A DNA stretch of 64,000 nucleotides from Benincasa hispida (lineage: Eukaryota; Streptophyta; Magnoliopsida; Cucurbitales; Cucurbitaceae), in NCBI RefSeq assembly GCF_009727055.1, contig NC_052349.1:37537993-37601992 (forward strand), written 5' to 3'. The notes beneath the pieces were generated by a model. That model was not told the origin of the DNA. It saw only the letters and a list, made by a program, of their open reading frames with translations, and searched no databases. Of the stretch, positions 10,321-32,184 are shown piece by piece; the first letter of the stretch is position 1, and each line of letters opens with the position of its first letter. The position numbers and the translations under genes are program-made.

Positions 10321-12030
10321 TGAACGGATCGAATCCCGCAATGGAAGCATGTGGACACGTGTTTTTAATTTACGTTTTGAACTTACAGAAAACCACAGAA
10401 GTATAAACACATTCTAATTAAGCATGCTTTTAAAGGGGAAAGTAATCTTACCTTTGAAGACCGTCTTCAACAAAAATCCTTCCCTTACAACATCTCACGA
10501 ACTCTAAACCTCTTCCTTGATCAAGAACCAACTGAAGAGAAACTAACAATAATGTTACTTTGCTATTCTCTGACAAGAACATGATGGTGAGATCCACTAA
10601 CCATTAGATAACTCCCCATGGAAATTATCTTATTTCTTTATTTTATATTAAATTTTAATTTAATATATAACTAAATAAATAATAATTAATTAAAATTTAA
10701 TGAATCAGTAAGTTAAATATCACACATTTAACTAAAATTATATTTGAATCATATTTAAATATAATCATCTCTCATAACCTATAGTTAGTATGAATCTCAT
10801 TCATATTAATTTTAATCTATAATTTTATATGAATCTCATTCATATAATTAATATTTAAATCTTATTTAAATATATCTCTCGTATAATATAAAGTTTAATT
10901 TGGAATCTTATTCGAAATTAACTTTATATTATAATGTATTTATATACATTATATTACTTGCACCTCATACAATTAATTTATATTCCCTTATTCAATTTGA
11001 ACAATTTAATTTAATCCAGAGTTAAATGATTCTTGTTTTATCCTTAGTAAGCTAGCAAGAGAACCTAATGAAACTACAGATTAGAAGCTCCAATGATACG
11101 AGATTAACTAGTTAAACTCTTTAATTAAATTAATCAATATTCATTAATTGTAGTTCACTCCATTAAAGACCCATAATTGCACTCTTCGCACTGTAGAATA
11201 TTTCTATGTCCATAAATATAACCAATTATTAGTAAGTCAACCATTCACAAATTGTTCGTAACTATAGTTGGGTCAAATGACCGTTCTACTCCTATAATTA
11301 CCTCTTACTCCTTAAGTCCCATTGATCCTCTAATGAGCAACCTGTTTATGGTCCTACCATAAACAGAATCCTCTCAGACTAATGAGAGGAAGGGGTCCTA
11401 TTGTTCAAAACTTGGAGTCAGCAATTAAGAAAGCAATATATCTACTTATCCTAAAGATAGGAAGGAGTGAATTCCATCTTGTGTAGCTATATTCCCAGCT
11501 CCTACTTGGACAAATCCCCAAAATGGTAAGCATATTTAGTCGACGATTTAGGCCACTTTCACCCATACAAATCAAAGAATTGTCCTCATAGATAGAAGTT
11601 CATAACTCACTCAAAATTTAATAAGAGATTAATCATTTTGTCAATTGTTAATCTTTTCAGTCAACGGTGTTATAAAAAGAGATTAATCATTTTATGATCT
11701 GATCTTATACAAACTCTTTGTATAGGATAACTCATTTACATGTATCCAACGATTTGGATAAGAACGTTTGTAATACTTACAACTCTTGTAACATTTATAA
11801 AGTGGGTCGTATCCGTAGTGTCACCAGGATAAGACACCCAATCTTATCCATATACTACAGATCATTTAGGTTATTACTTGAACATGATCCATCTGTATGT
11901 CTACCACATACTATTCAAGTTACATAAAATAACCTTGGAGCTTTCCTTAATTGATAATTGCATATATAAGACAATTAACCATATTCAAATAACTTATTAA
12001 CTACAAGGCTTTAGGGTAAACATCTCAACA
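10321..12030 (-). mobile_element. Reverse-strand solo LTR (~1.7 kb)
   Basis: The right end reads ...AAACATCTCAACA (12030), the reverse of TGTTGAGATGTTT. That is the start of the same LTR subfamily as 34801-36853. The left end reads TGAACGGATCG (10321). Inside are family landmarks seen in every copy: the conserved stretch around 11700-11900 (GTATAGGATAACTC, ACCAGGATAAGACACC) and the repeated palindromic block ATGAATCTCATTCAT at about 10800. No internal domain is attached. A clear target duplication cannot be called because the left flank is a poly(A) run. Confidence 0.75.
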
Positions 12031-12254
12031 AAACCATGATACAAAATTGAAAACTAATAAATAAAGAAAAAACATTTTTAAAGAACATCGATTTCATTAA
12101 AGGTAGAGAAAATGATTATATTAAAGAAGGTAGTAATTGTCCATTGTTTTGTCTAAGATTAAAAAAGTTTAAATTTTCAAGTTTTCCTTTTAATTCCCTT
12201 CATAATTTTACTTCTTTCTATGCAAATATTTAGCTTTTATCTCTTAATCACACC
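12031..12254. other. Short AT-rich spacer
   Basis: No feature was recognised. It separates the reverse LTR from the first recognisable LINE coding sequence. Confidence 0.35.
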
Positions 12255-12903
12255 TGACGCCTTCTAGATAGAGAATATTCTCTTATGACTCGAACACTAA
12301 AGGCTAAGTACTTTCCGAATACCTTTTTTCTTTATGTTGATCTGGGTTATCGACCTTCCTACACGTGGCAAAGTATTTTATGGGTCGTGAGCTTGTCTTA
12401 AAGGTGGTCCATAGAGGATCGAGGATGGCCAATCAATCGATATCTATTATGATCGATGGATCCCTAAAGAAACTACTTTCAAACTTCTCTTTTTACCACG
12501 ACCTCTATCTATTACATCAGTGGTAAGTCTTAACCGTGATGAGCAATAGAATCAAACTTTTATTAATGAGCTTTTTTGTCAGAAATTTTCCTTTAGGTTA
12601 TATTATGAAAAATATATTGATTAATTAATAATACCCAACAGGTTGCACCTATGTCAGATGGTAGATACAATGAACGAGAAGATTATGATATCCAACAAGT
12701 TCAAAATCTTATTAGTAGCAACATCGGGATAGCATATGTAAAAAGGATTAAGACTAGGAGGCTAGAGTGACCAAATTTGTTTACTTCCTTTACAATACCA
12801 TAAGGCATTCCTCTTTGATTAATGAGCTTTTTTTGTCTGGAAGATAGTAAGATTATCAAGAGTATTCCTCTTTGTTCTTCATCCCGCTTGGATAGCTTCT
12901 TTT
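12255..12903 (+). mobile_element. LINE (L1-type) ORF2 fragment, left part
   Basis: Translation gives LMTRTLKAKYFPNTFFLY, RPSYTWQSILW and, near 12870, IIKSIPLCSSSRLDSFF. These match the region downstream of the reverse transcriptase in plant L1-type ORF2 (the KAKYFP...SYTWRSIL...IPL blocks). Several stops and frameshifts are present, so the element is dead. It is cut at 12903 by a reverse LTR and resumes at 14781 with WHYDKKEF, in the expected order. A reversed piece of the same LINE is embedded at 12642-12800. Confidence 0.75.
12642..12800 (-). repeat. Inverted copy of a segment of the same LINE
   Basis: The segment starting GCACCTATGTCAGATGGTAG matches the reverse complement of about 15060-15250, which lies downstream in the LINE. 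Similarity looks high over about 150 bp. Near-identical sequences flank the block: TTATTAATGAGCTTTTTTGT near 12562 and GATTAATGAGCTTTTTTTGT near 12818. This suggests a separate insertion event with a duplicated target of about 19 bp. Confidence 0.6.
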
Positions 12904-14775
12904 TTAAGAAGTTGTGAAGTTCCGTAGCGGAAGCGAGGATCGGCCCAATTTTTATTTTTACAAAACAATGAAATTACAGAGCGTACAATATGCATCAAAA
13001 AAGAAATATTACAACATGCATCTTTTTTTCTTAAAAAAAAAAAAAGAGAAAGTGTTGGGAGAAATACATACCCTTAAAGAAACCAATTTCTTCACAAATT
13101 TTCTCCTCTTTGATCATGATCCAAAATAAGCACCACCACAAGTGAGACCTCCGTATTCTCTTGGGATGAAAATTTCTCAGGAGTATATGGGCTCTGAAAT
13201 TTTGGAAGAGGGAAGAAAAATGTTTTTTTGAGATGAGAATGATTTTTTTTTTTTTGTGTATCCGGTGGGAGAGAAAAAACAGAGATCTACCACTTCCTGC
13301 ATAAAAACTCTGGAGAAGAAGAACCTCCCTGGTAACCCCCATTCCCACGTTTTGATGAGAGAAAATTGAGGGGAGAGAGTTGTAACTCCCTCCATTTAAT
13401 TTTGAAATTTAAAATTAAATTAATAAATTAAATTAAATTAATTAATATATATATATCAGACACAATATAACCTATAGTTTTATTTCTCTCATACGTGTAT
13501 GATATCCAATATAAATCACATTTATACTAAATTTAATTATGTGAATCTCATTCATATAATTAATATTTGAATCATATTTAAATATTTATTTTCTCTCAAT
13601 TAAACTTTATATTATAATGTATCAAATACATATATTAATTATATCATATACAATTAAGTTAAATTAATTATATCACATAGAATTAATTCCCTCATTTAAT
13701 TTGAACATTTCAAATTAATCTAAAATTAATTTTCAGTAATTCTAGTTGAGCTATAGAGAGAACCTTAGGACCTGTAGATTGAAACTCCAATGATACTTGA
13801 ATAATTAATTAAACTTCTTTAATTAAAATATTCAACATCCATTAACTGTCGGTTACTCCACTGAAGACCAATAGCCGCACTTTTCGCACTACAGATATAT
13901 TTTTGTGTCCATTGGATATAACTAATTTACAGTGCCATGACCCTTCATAAATTGTTCCTAAGTACATCTTGGTTAAAATTACCGTTTTATCCCTATAGTT
14001 ACATCTAACTCCTTAAGAACCATTGATCTCTCTAATGAACAATAAGTCATAGTCCAACTACGACCAAACCCCTCTCGGGCCAAGAGAGAGTGTGGCACCA
14101 CATTATTCAAGCCTTGGAATTAGTCCTTAAGGGAGCAATTTATCCACTTACCCAGACGTTAGGGAAAGCTTGTATAGCTGTGTTCCTAGCTCCCCAATCA
14201 GACGAATCCCCAAAATGATAGGCTTATTGAATCGGCGATCTGACCACTTTCACCTATACAAATCAAAGGACCACCTTCATATGCAAGAGTTCACAACTCA
14301 CTCAAGATTCAAGTCATGTCACTTATGGTTATCTTGGTGAAATGTAAGTCTCTATTATGAACAGTGTTGTATAATGAGACTAGTTATTTCGTGGTCCGGT
14401 CTTATACAAACCCTTTTGTATAGAATACTCCCGTTCACATGTCTCCACATAAATGATCAGGATCAGATCATTTGTAGCATTTTACAACAATTGCAAAATC
14501 TACAAAACGAGTCGTATTCGTAGTGTCACCAGAATAAGGTACCCAACCTTATCCATTTACTACAGTAGGTTATCACTTAAACATGATCCACTTATATGTC
14601 TCCATATACATGTTTAAGTTACAGAAGATAACCTTGGATGTTAGTTTATTGGTTTGTAGGTTAATACTACTAAAAGTCGAATAAAACATCTCATATTTTA
14701 TTAAATAAATAAAATGTTTGTACATTACAATTACAAACTACAGAACCCACGAGATTTCGGGCATCAACCCCAACA
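12904..14775 (-). mobile_element. Reverse-strand solo LTR inserted in the LINE, TSD CTTTT
   Basis: The right end reads CATCAACCCCAACA (14775), the reverse of TGTTGGGGTTGATG. CTTTT flanks both sides (12899-12903 and 14776-14780). Removing the LTR and one CTTTT joins the LINE reading SRLDSFF to WHYDKKEF, as expected for an uninterrupted element. The left LTR terminus has decayed (TTAAGAAG instead of TG...). It belongs to the same subfamily as the 43913 LTR: both contain AATTGTAATGTACAAACA near their start. Confidence 0.85.
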
Positions 14776-15895
14776 CTTTTGGCATTATGATAAGAAGGAA
14801 TTTATTCTGTCAAAAGTGGGTACAAGTTGGCTTAGGCTTTGACTGTGGAGACTTCTTCCTCCTCAAGTCTTGACGTGGAAAATTTTTGGAGATCAATGTA
14901 GGCCTTTTCTATTCCTCAAAAGAAAAAAAAAAAAAATTTTGGCATGCCTGCCTTAACTCACTCCTAACCTGTAATGTGTTGGTTAGCCGCTCTATCTTTA
15001 CCTGTGAGGATTGCCCTTTATGTCGATGTGCTTCTGAATCTAGTATCCATGCCTTATGTATTATAAGGGAAGTAAACAAATTTGGTCTCAAACAAATTTG
15101 GTCTCTCTGACCTTCTAGTCTTTATCTTTTTGACATGCACTGTCCTGATGTTGCTACTCTTTTTTGTAAGGCCAACGAGATTTTGAACTTGTTGGATGTC
15201 AGAATCTTCTCGCTCATTCTGTCTACCATCTGACATAGGTGTAACCTATTAGTTTCCATTCTATCCAGTGGCTGGTGAACATGGTGAAATCCTTCAATCG
15301 TCAAGTTGGATAGGCCCTAACTCAATTGTCTAATCATCAGTCAATTAGTGAGGAGAACTTACGATGGTCAACCCCTCCTAATGGATCGCTTAGGGTGAAT
15401 TCCGATGCTACTTTCCTAAAGGGTGAGGTGGGAATCGAAGCCATGGTTCGCGACTCAAATGATTATGTTATGCTTACTATGAAAAGTTATCTCTTTGACA
15501 GGTTCTACCGTGCTCACTAAGACTATTGCCATATTTAATAGTCTTTCTAGTGCTTTAGACATTGGTCCTTCCTCGCTTTGGGAAAACTGACTCTCTCATG
15601 CAGTTGAATCTTTTGGTTGGGAAAGCCAGGTATGTGATGAGTTTTAAGCTTTTGTGGACGCTATTTGAGATCTCCATCACAGAGATTCTATTTGGATTCC
15701 ATTGAGCTAATCGCAGGAGTAATTTTGTCGCTCACAAGTTAGTTGCCATGGACGGAGATTTGGATTCTCAACAATTTGGCTTGAAGAACACCATCTATGG
15801 GTGAATTCTACTCTTCAGTTTGATTCGCTCGATGTATAATTTTTTATCGTTTCCTTCTATTGTACTAAAAAATCCTTGAAATAAAAAAAGAGAAT
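14776..15895 (+). mobile_element. LINE ORF2 C-terminal part: zinc finger and RNase H-like domain
   Basis: Translation shows WHYDKKEFILSKVGTSW, FWHACLNSLLTCNVL, and the zf-RVT stretch CEDCPLCRCASESSIHAL. Next comes an RNase H-like start (RWSTPPNGSLRVNSDATFLK, GIEAMVRDSN), then RRSNFVAHKLVAMDG and LQFDSLDV before a stop near 15830. A short A-rich 3' tail follows at about 15880. These are the usual C-terminal blocks of plant L1 ORF2 with an RVT_3 domain. Stops and frameshifts show it is inactive. Confidence 0.8.
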
Positions 15896-16595
15896 TGTTT
15901 AAAAGTTAAAATGAACCTAGCATTAATATAAAACTTGTACTTGTTTAGAAAAACATCAAACTTGTACAACCGATCTTGAAGTTAAATGTTCAACTCATCC
16001 GTTTCATATATTTTGCTTCTAGGCAAGGTTAGAAGAGAAGTCAAACCTAGAGAATCTTTGATCTCACAAGATGTTAAAACTCCAAAAATTGAAATAAGAA
16101 AAAGAAGAAAAGAAGGGAAAAAAAAAAAAGAAAGAATATCACACTGGGGGATATTTATGCACGAAGAAGTTAGTAGTTTGAATTCCTTTATTCGAATGGT
16201 AAAAAATAAAATTAAATTAAAAAAAAAACTTCCCAGTTCCTAATTTCTTACCGATCTCTCTCGCTGCAAAGGGGTCGACCAGTTTAAGTCTCATTATTAA
16301 AAAAAAGGGGCAAATATTGCGAAGAACCCAATTTCCACAAAAGAGAACCCACCAATTTTTAAGTCCTCTCTTGCTCGGCGCACTATTTACAACTCGGTCA
16401 TAGGGTTCTTCATTCATAACTTCCCTCTTCTTCTTCGTTCAGATAAAGACGAATAAATCCGTAAGTTGCTCCTCCTACACGTTTTTCTCTGTTTCTTTTG
16501 ATATACATTCCTCTTTACCCTTTCTTTTTTCTGTTTTGTTGATATTATTATTCCCCCGGATGATAGCAATCGCCGCCACGAACCTTTTTCCAACT
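15896..16595 (+). promoter_or_regulatory. Upstream region and probable 5' UTR of MAP2
   Basis: The only open space between the dead LINE and the MAP2 start codon must contain its promoter. It has A/GA-rich tracts (about 16100-16140) and CT-rich sequence after 16370, common in plant 5' leaders. CCGTAAGTTG at about 16458 looks like a splice donor, and GATGATAG before 16567 a possible acceptor. A leader intron of about 110 bp is therefore likely, which would remove the in-frame upstream ATG at 16560. No TATA box can be singled out with confidence. Confidence 0.45.
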
Positions 16596-26152
<9,557 letters not shown>

Positions 26153-26629
26153 TAATGCAGCACACAAATTAGTTCTCATCTGAAGCTCTTATATTACTAT
26201 GGCTTCTAAGTCTGTGTAATATGTTTTAAATGGAGTCTTCCTCTATACTTTTTAGAGGCTAGCATCTCTATACATAGGCATTTATAAATTTCGATTAATA
26301 ACTATATTATGATATGTTTATTTAGTGTTTACTTTTTGAGTGTATGAGAGTTCCATTACAGACTACATTCAAGTTGCATCATTTTGTATGAACAATATTT
26401 ATACATTTGGCAAGTTAAAAGAGAATGTTCAAAATATTAGCTTTGTGGCATAATCTCAGCAATCCATCACCTTATGTCTGATGAAGGTGGGTTAGCTGCA
26501 ATGCAATACAATTGAATGGAGGTGTTTCTTTAGCGCTATGGTGTCAAACTGATTGCATCAATTGAGATCAAATTTGAAGTTGATTGATCAACTATTACCT
26601 GGTGTGTGTTAATCTAACATCGGTACTTA
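26153..26629 (+). other. MAP2 3' flank / probable 3' UTR
   Basis: Directly follows the MAP2 stop codon. AT-rich, with several AATAAA-like and TTTGTA-like stretches but no single convincing polyadenylation site. No gene is visible before the gypsy-type LTR region. Confidence 0.35.
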
Positions 26630-29476
26630 TCTACTAATTTTAATTTTTCTTTCATTTTTTAAAATTGAGATTAAATTGAAATAATTGAAAAGTTTTTATT
26701 GGTTAAATTGAATTTAATTGATTAAATATACAAACTAATTATTTTGAAAATATTGAATTTTGTATCGATTTTAGATTTTGGAGTCAACTTAAATCAATGA
26801 AGGAGATAATTAATTTTATGTGGTTTTAAATTGATTTAAATATTTGAAAGAATTTAATTATCAAATTGATGGATTTTATGTCATTTAATTTTGGTTTTTG
26901 AAGCTTAAATTAAGGTCATTTGAGAAGTTATTTATTAATTTAATAGAATCTTTGGAGATATTGTGATAAAATATTTTATTTATCTTTTTAAAATTTGAAA
27001 AAAAAAATGAAAGAATTGAGATTTTTTGAAATGGAGAGTGAAAATAGGCATAAAATTGAAGAAAAAGTAATTCGGTTTTTTAGTGACAACTTTCACAAAG
27101 ATGTTAATAACTGGAGTTTGAACCGTTGGATCGTGCTGAAATTTGGTCAGTCTATTCGGAACATATGGAGTTTCATTTTGAACGGTTGGATCGTTGTTTG
27201 ATGCTCCAGTTTGTAGAATCCGTAAAATTGGAAATCCCCTTTCTTTCTCACTCTCGCAAACCTTCTCATGCAAGACCCCTACTACCAATCACTAGCCTAA
27301 ACAATTTGTGTCATACGACAACAACACCGTCGCTTATCTATGGTTACTACCGCTGGTGCCATTGTCATTGGAATTGATATCTTGGGAAAGTTATTTTGTG
27401 TTTTATGGGTTTTCTTGGAAGATTTTGAATACCCTTCAAATTTTGGTTTAAGTTTTGGCTCACCCATATTGTTTTGATGTTAAAATCGGATTTTATAGAC
27501 ATTCAAGGCGCTTTCCGAAAAGATTAAAATTGTTAGGTATCTTTTTTTTTTTTTTTTTTGGGGTCTTTGTTGAGAATTTTTAGATACCTACTAAGTGTCC
27601 GCTTAACTTTTGTTTTAATTGTGATTTTTGGAGGTTGGATCAAAAGGTTTAAATTTGCTGTCCATTAAAGTTAAAGGTTGATTTTGGTGATATAGTTGTT
27701 GGATTGTGTTGATTTTGAAGCTTCAAAGTGGTTTTGGGATCAAACCACGTATTGGGTAAGTTGTTTGGAGACATTCGGGTTAAGTTGTGATTGGAATTAT
27801 GTTCTAAACGATGGAATTAATTTTGATTTTTGGTATAGGGTTTGATTCAAGAATCGAAGGATTTTGAGGTGTTGTTCACCAAATTTGAGATCAATTTCGA
27901 GACAATATGGGTAAGTAATTGGACCTTAGAACGGTAAATATTTGGCTTAGTGGATGATATAAATTGGGTGATTGGGAATTTTGGCCTTATTTTAGAAATC
28001 CTAATTTTTGGTTTATCACTTAGGACTTCGTTATGACCTTTTGAGCAAATAAAAGTTAAGGTTGTTTGAGCTCATATTGACTAAAACTTGATGTAAGTGT
28101 CCTTCTACTGGTTCGCCTTTGAACTAGTCGTCCCTACCACTTGGACTGCTTATTTAAGATTACTTGAATTGTTTACTTAAAAATACATGGACTGGTTACT
28201 TAAGATTACATGGACTATTTCTTGAGATTGCTAAGACGAATTTGGTTGATTATTCTAGATTGTTGGGACTAATAATGTATGACTGATTGAACTATATGAC
28301 TTAATGGCATTGACTGACTGAAATGGACTGTTTTGTCTATGATGATTGTACTCTTGACTAAGGATATATATGAAATTTTATCCATAAGATAAACGACTGT
28401 AAAATATAATACATGAATTATATGAAAACTTATGCATGCTAAGTTATAGGTTTCCTGTTAGTTTCTCTTATCTGGGCCGGTGTACATATATGACTGATTT
28501 ATAGACCTTCGGGTTACACACTATGACTGATTCAAGTTCCTTTGGATTCATGTCGATGACTGATTTGTGGGCCTTCGGGTTACACACTATAGCTGATTCA
28601 TATTCTTTCAGGTTCATGTCTATGATTGATTCATTTTCCTTCGGGTTCATGTTTATGACTGATTGGTGGGCCTTCGAGTTACACACTATGACTGATTCAT
28701 GTTCCTTCAGGTTATGTCTATGACTGATTTGTGGACCTTCCGGTTACATACTATGGCTGATTCATGTTCCTTCGAGTTCATGTCTATGACTGATTTGTGG
28801 ACCTTCGGGTTACACACCATGACTGATTCATGTTCCTTCGAGTTCATGTCTATGATTGATTTGTGGGCCTTTGGGTAACACACTATGATTGATTCATGTT
28901 CTTCGGGTTCATGTCTATGAATGATTGGGACTTTTGGGTCATACTTAACTGATGCGTGCTCCTTCGAGACCACTACGACTGATATGATGAGTATACATTG
29001 GTGCCTAGATAAACTAGCTAACAGGTAACCTAGAGGGCCCAGTAGCAGGTCACTTACTGAGTATTGTTATACCCATTCTTCTTCTTTTATGTTTTCAAGC
29101 AACAACAAGAATGGATTGGCGAGGGACGGAAGGGACCCAAGATAGAGTCCTATGGGACAATAGAAAAACGCTTCCACATAGTTCATGTTTGTTTCATTTG
29201 TTTTAGATAGACGTCTTATTTATTTATTTTATCTGAGTTTGACATATTTTTTTTGGATTGGTTTTGGATTATTAATACTATTTTTATTTTCTTTATGAAT
29301 GTTTTTTTTTATCCCAACTAAATGTTTTGATTATTGGTCTATTATTGATTTAACATTTCAATTTGAAACGATTTTTTATGTTTTCACTAAATTTATGACG
29401 GTCAAAATTTTGAATGAAAATGTGCATTATGTCGTAACGACCCTTGTCTGAGTACTCGAAAGGTCAGGTCGTTACA
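26630..29476 (+). mobile_element. Ty3-gypsy-type LTR (~2.8 kb) with internal minisatellite
   Basis: The right end reads GAAAGGTCAGGTCGTTACA (29476), followed by GTTAGTATCAAATC. This is a decayed version of the tRNA-Met primer site TGGTATCAGAGC found just inside many plant gypsy elements. Landmarks such as GAACCGTTGGATCG near 27120 and CTTTTATGTTTTCAAGCAAC near 29090 fit Tekay/Del-like LTRs. The left end, expected to start TGTAACGAC, was not found, so the start given is approximate. No gag-pol follows, so this is a solo or 5' LTR remnant. Confidence 0.6.
28492..28980 (+). repeat. 33-bp minisatellite with alternating A/B monomers (66-bp higher-order unit)
   Basis: About 15 monomers of 33 bp each begin GACTGATT. 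Two types mostly alternate: type A contains GGGCCTTCGGGTTACACACT and type B contains TTCCTTCGGGTTCATGTCT. Because 33 is a multiple of three, stop-free frames appear on both strands, giving repetitive peptides (for example HESVIVCNPKVHKSVID on the - strand). I regard these as by-products of the repeat. Confidence 0.85.
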
Positions 29477-31940
29477 GTTAGTATCAAATCAAATCAAAAG
29501 TAATTCAAAGCAACCCAATAAGATTTCCAAAGGTTAAATTTTGATTAAATTACAAGTTTAGTTTTACTTAATGCCTATTTGGTCAATTCAAAAAGTGTTC
29601 AATAGGTTTTTGAACTTTCAAAGATGAAGTATTTAGAAATATAGCAGCAATTATGCTATCATTTGGAGTAACAAATTATAGGATTTTTTTGAATTATGGC
29701 AAAATGCCTACATTGCATGTGATTTTCTTGGAGTGCAGTCATGATACATTTTCATGCTCTGGATTATTCTTTGCCAAATCTTTTTTAAAAATCAAAGAAA
29801 ATCTTGACAGTGATAAGTATTGCTCTTCTTAATCAATTTATGCAAATTAAGATTGAAGTTGTTCTCATTCTTCAATATATATATATATATATATATATGT
29901 ATCAAGTATTGAAGTCATCGTCCTGACTATGAGAGATTTAGATGAAGCAACAAATCTTTCTAGACAAGTTTATCGGCAGGACAAAATGCGATGGAGGCTT
30001 GACGAGGCTAAATAGAGATGGTGAATTCAAAATCAGAATATGAAGATGAAGAGAAATAATTAATGGATAATTTTCTTTTTATTCTCAACAATTTCAATCC
30101 CTTATTTCACAAAACTATCAACTTTCCACTAAATATTATCTACTTTTTCTTTGGTTGTTCATCAATTTTTATTCGACAACCTTAAAATTACAATATAATT
30201 AATTAATTAATAATTTAAAAAAATTCATTGTTTGCTTCTTTCTTTTGTTGCTCTTTTGTTATTTGCTTCTTTCTTTTCTTTTTCTACTTTTTTTAATTAG
30301 TATCAAAATCTTTCTTTTGAAATTTCACTCCACTCTAATTTTCCATTTATCCTTTCTTCTTCTTCCTCTTTTAATGTTATGCTATTTTCAAATATCATTT
30401 ATCTAAAAATTTTGTCTTCCCTATTTAATTTTTTTTAATTATTTTTCTGCATTATCATAGAATTTGTTGAGGATTTGTTATATTTGACTGAGAATTTGTA
30501 TTTATTATTTACGATTTTGAACTAAGTATCATCCATCCACCATTTTTTTTCTCAAATATTTATATAGAGCTTCAATTCTAGATTATAAATACACAGTAAT
30601 TATGTTCACACAGGTTGTTGTCATACAGTAGCTAGTATTGTTTAATGGTCACTAACCTATTCGTGGTATATTCCAATTAGTATACTTAGGAAAAACAATT
30701 GAAAGAAGTTTGATCCATTTTCTATATTAAGTTTTTATTTATCTTTCAATGGGTTTGTTTTTTCCAGCTTTTGCTTTGTTGTGTGTTATCTATTTTTTAC
30801 CATTTAATTAAGATGTGGTTAGTTAGTTACAACATCTTTTTTTTGTTAGCATTAACAGATTTGGGCTTTTTTTTTGTTTTTTTTTAAAAGAAGAATGTAA
30901 TCTATAGAAGATAGGAGTATTGATGACATTCACAAATTATTAATTAATTATGTATTTAACCATTTTGCTATTTTTCAAAACATAAAATCAGTTTGTTATA
31001 TCTTCAAATGAAACTTTAAAAATTGTCATTCCTCTTGTTAGCCCTTTAAAGTTTGTGTCTACGGGAAATAAACTTTTGGAGATTGGGTAGTTTAAAATAT
31101 AGAGTTAAGAAAGAGGTTATTTGTGTTATTGATCACTTTTGATTTTTCTTGGTTTGATAAAAATTTTAAGACATCACTCCTATTTATATATTGACACCCC
31201 TAAATTTATGGTTAAGAATTTACCAATGCATTATGATCAAATGGTCACAAATTAATCTCTAGAATATCTTTTATAATTACATTTTTTTTTCACTCTTATT
31301 CTAGAGAATTCTATACTACACTTTAAGCATCTCCTAAAACTATTTTCTCTAAAATATTCTAATACTTAATGTTTCTAGAGATTCGACTTTTGTTTGGATT
31401 GGACCCAAATACTTCTTATCCAAAATAGATTTTTACACAAATAATCTTTTTTACGATATAAATTTCATAAATATTTTAAAATTTGAATTATTTCATTAAA
31501 AAAACTTTTAGCTATAATTTTGGACCAAATTAATATTTTCATTTTAATTTTAAGAAATTCGTAGTATTTATTTTTTTTTCTTATTTACATAATTTGATTT
31601 TTTTATTATTTATGAATTTTCATTTGCATGCATTTAGTTCAAGATTTTTCATAGTTACATTCTCTTTATATTTGGAGATTTTGTTTCTTGTCCAATTTGT
31701 TTAATTAGTCATAAATATTTCTTTTTATTTTACATATTTTTTATTTTACTTAAAATTCAGAATCCTTAATTTCGTTAGATTGCATTTAATGCAAATTATT
31801 ATTACAAATCTTTGTTTTCATGTGTTTCATCTTTTAATGTATATGTACGAGGTTTCTTTCTAATGTATGTCAAACAAGCATAGATTTAAGATTGTTATAT
31901 AATATATATGCCTTATATTTTAATTTGTAGTTTTAACTAT
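29477..31940. other. No gene seen; AT-rich, old repeat debris
   Basis: Contains an AT dinucleotide run at about 29875-29898 and, near 29530-29640, a fragment of the repeat containing AAGTTTAGTTTT...TGAACTTTC that recurs at 55550. The rest (30060-31900) is T-rich with no coding or RNA signal recognised. Confidence 0.45.
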
Positions 31941-32174
31941 TGAGAGAGAAATCAGAAAATGGGAAATATGTTCATTTCATTCTAAAATGCTCCATATAAA
32001 TACATAAATAAGTCTAAAAATAGATTCCACAATGCTAGCAACTAATCCTACTAACTCCATCAAAATAGGAACTTAGACTTGACTATAACTAAAAATGATC
32101 TCAACTATTTTTCCTAGAAACTAGAAATTGACTAGACCAACTCAAAACTAATTTGCAGTTTTAAGTTACTAACA
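31941..32174 (-). mobile_element. Short (234-bp) 3' LTR of a reverse copia element
   Basis: The right end TTAAGTTACTAACA (32174) is the reverse of TGTTAGTAAC, a normal LTR start. Reading on the - strand it is preceded by AGAAGAAGAA, a polypurine tract. The left end TGAGAGAGAAATC gives the CA terminus on the - strand. The partner 5' LTR was not found in the window. Confidence 0.7.
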
Positions 32175-32184
32175 TTCTTCTTCT

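Noticed and set aside
13031..13395. Two overlapping reverse ORFs of 72-105 codons
   Set aside because: They lie within LTR sequence next to poly-A/T runs, with low-complexity translations.
28468..28973. Repetitive peptide ORFs on both strands
   Set aside because: They arise because the 33-bp minisatellite is a multiple of three; there is no start context or splicing support.
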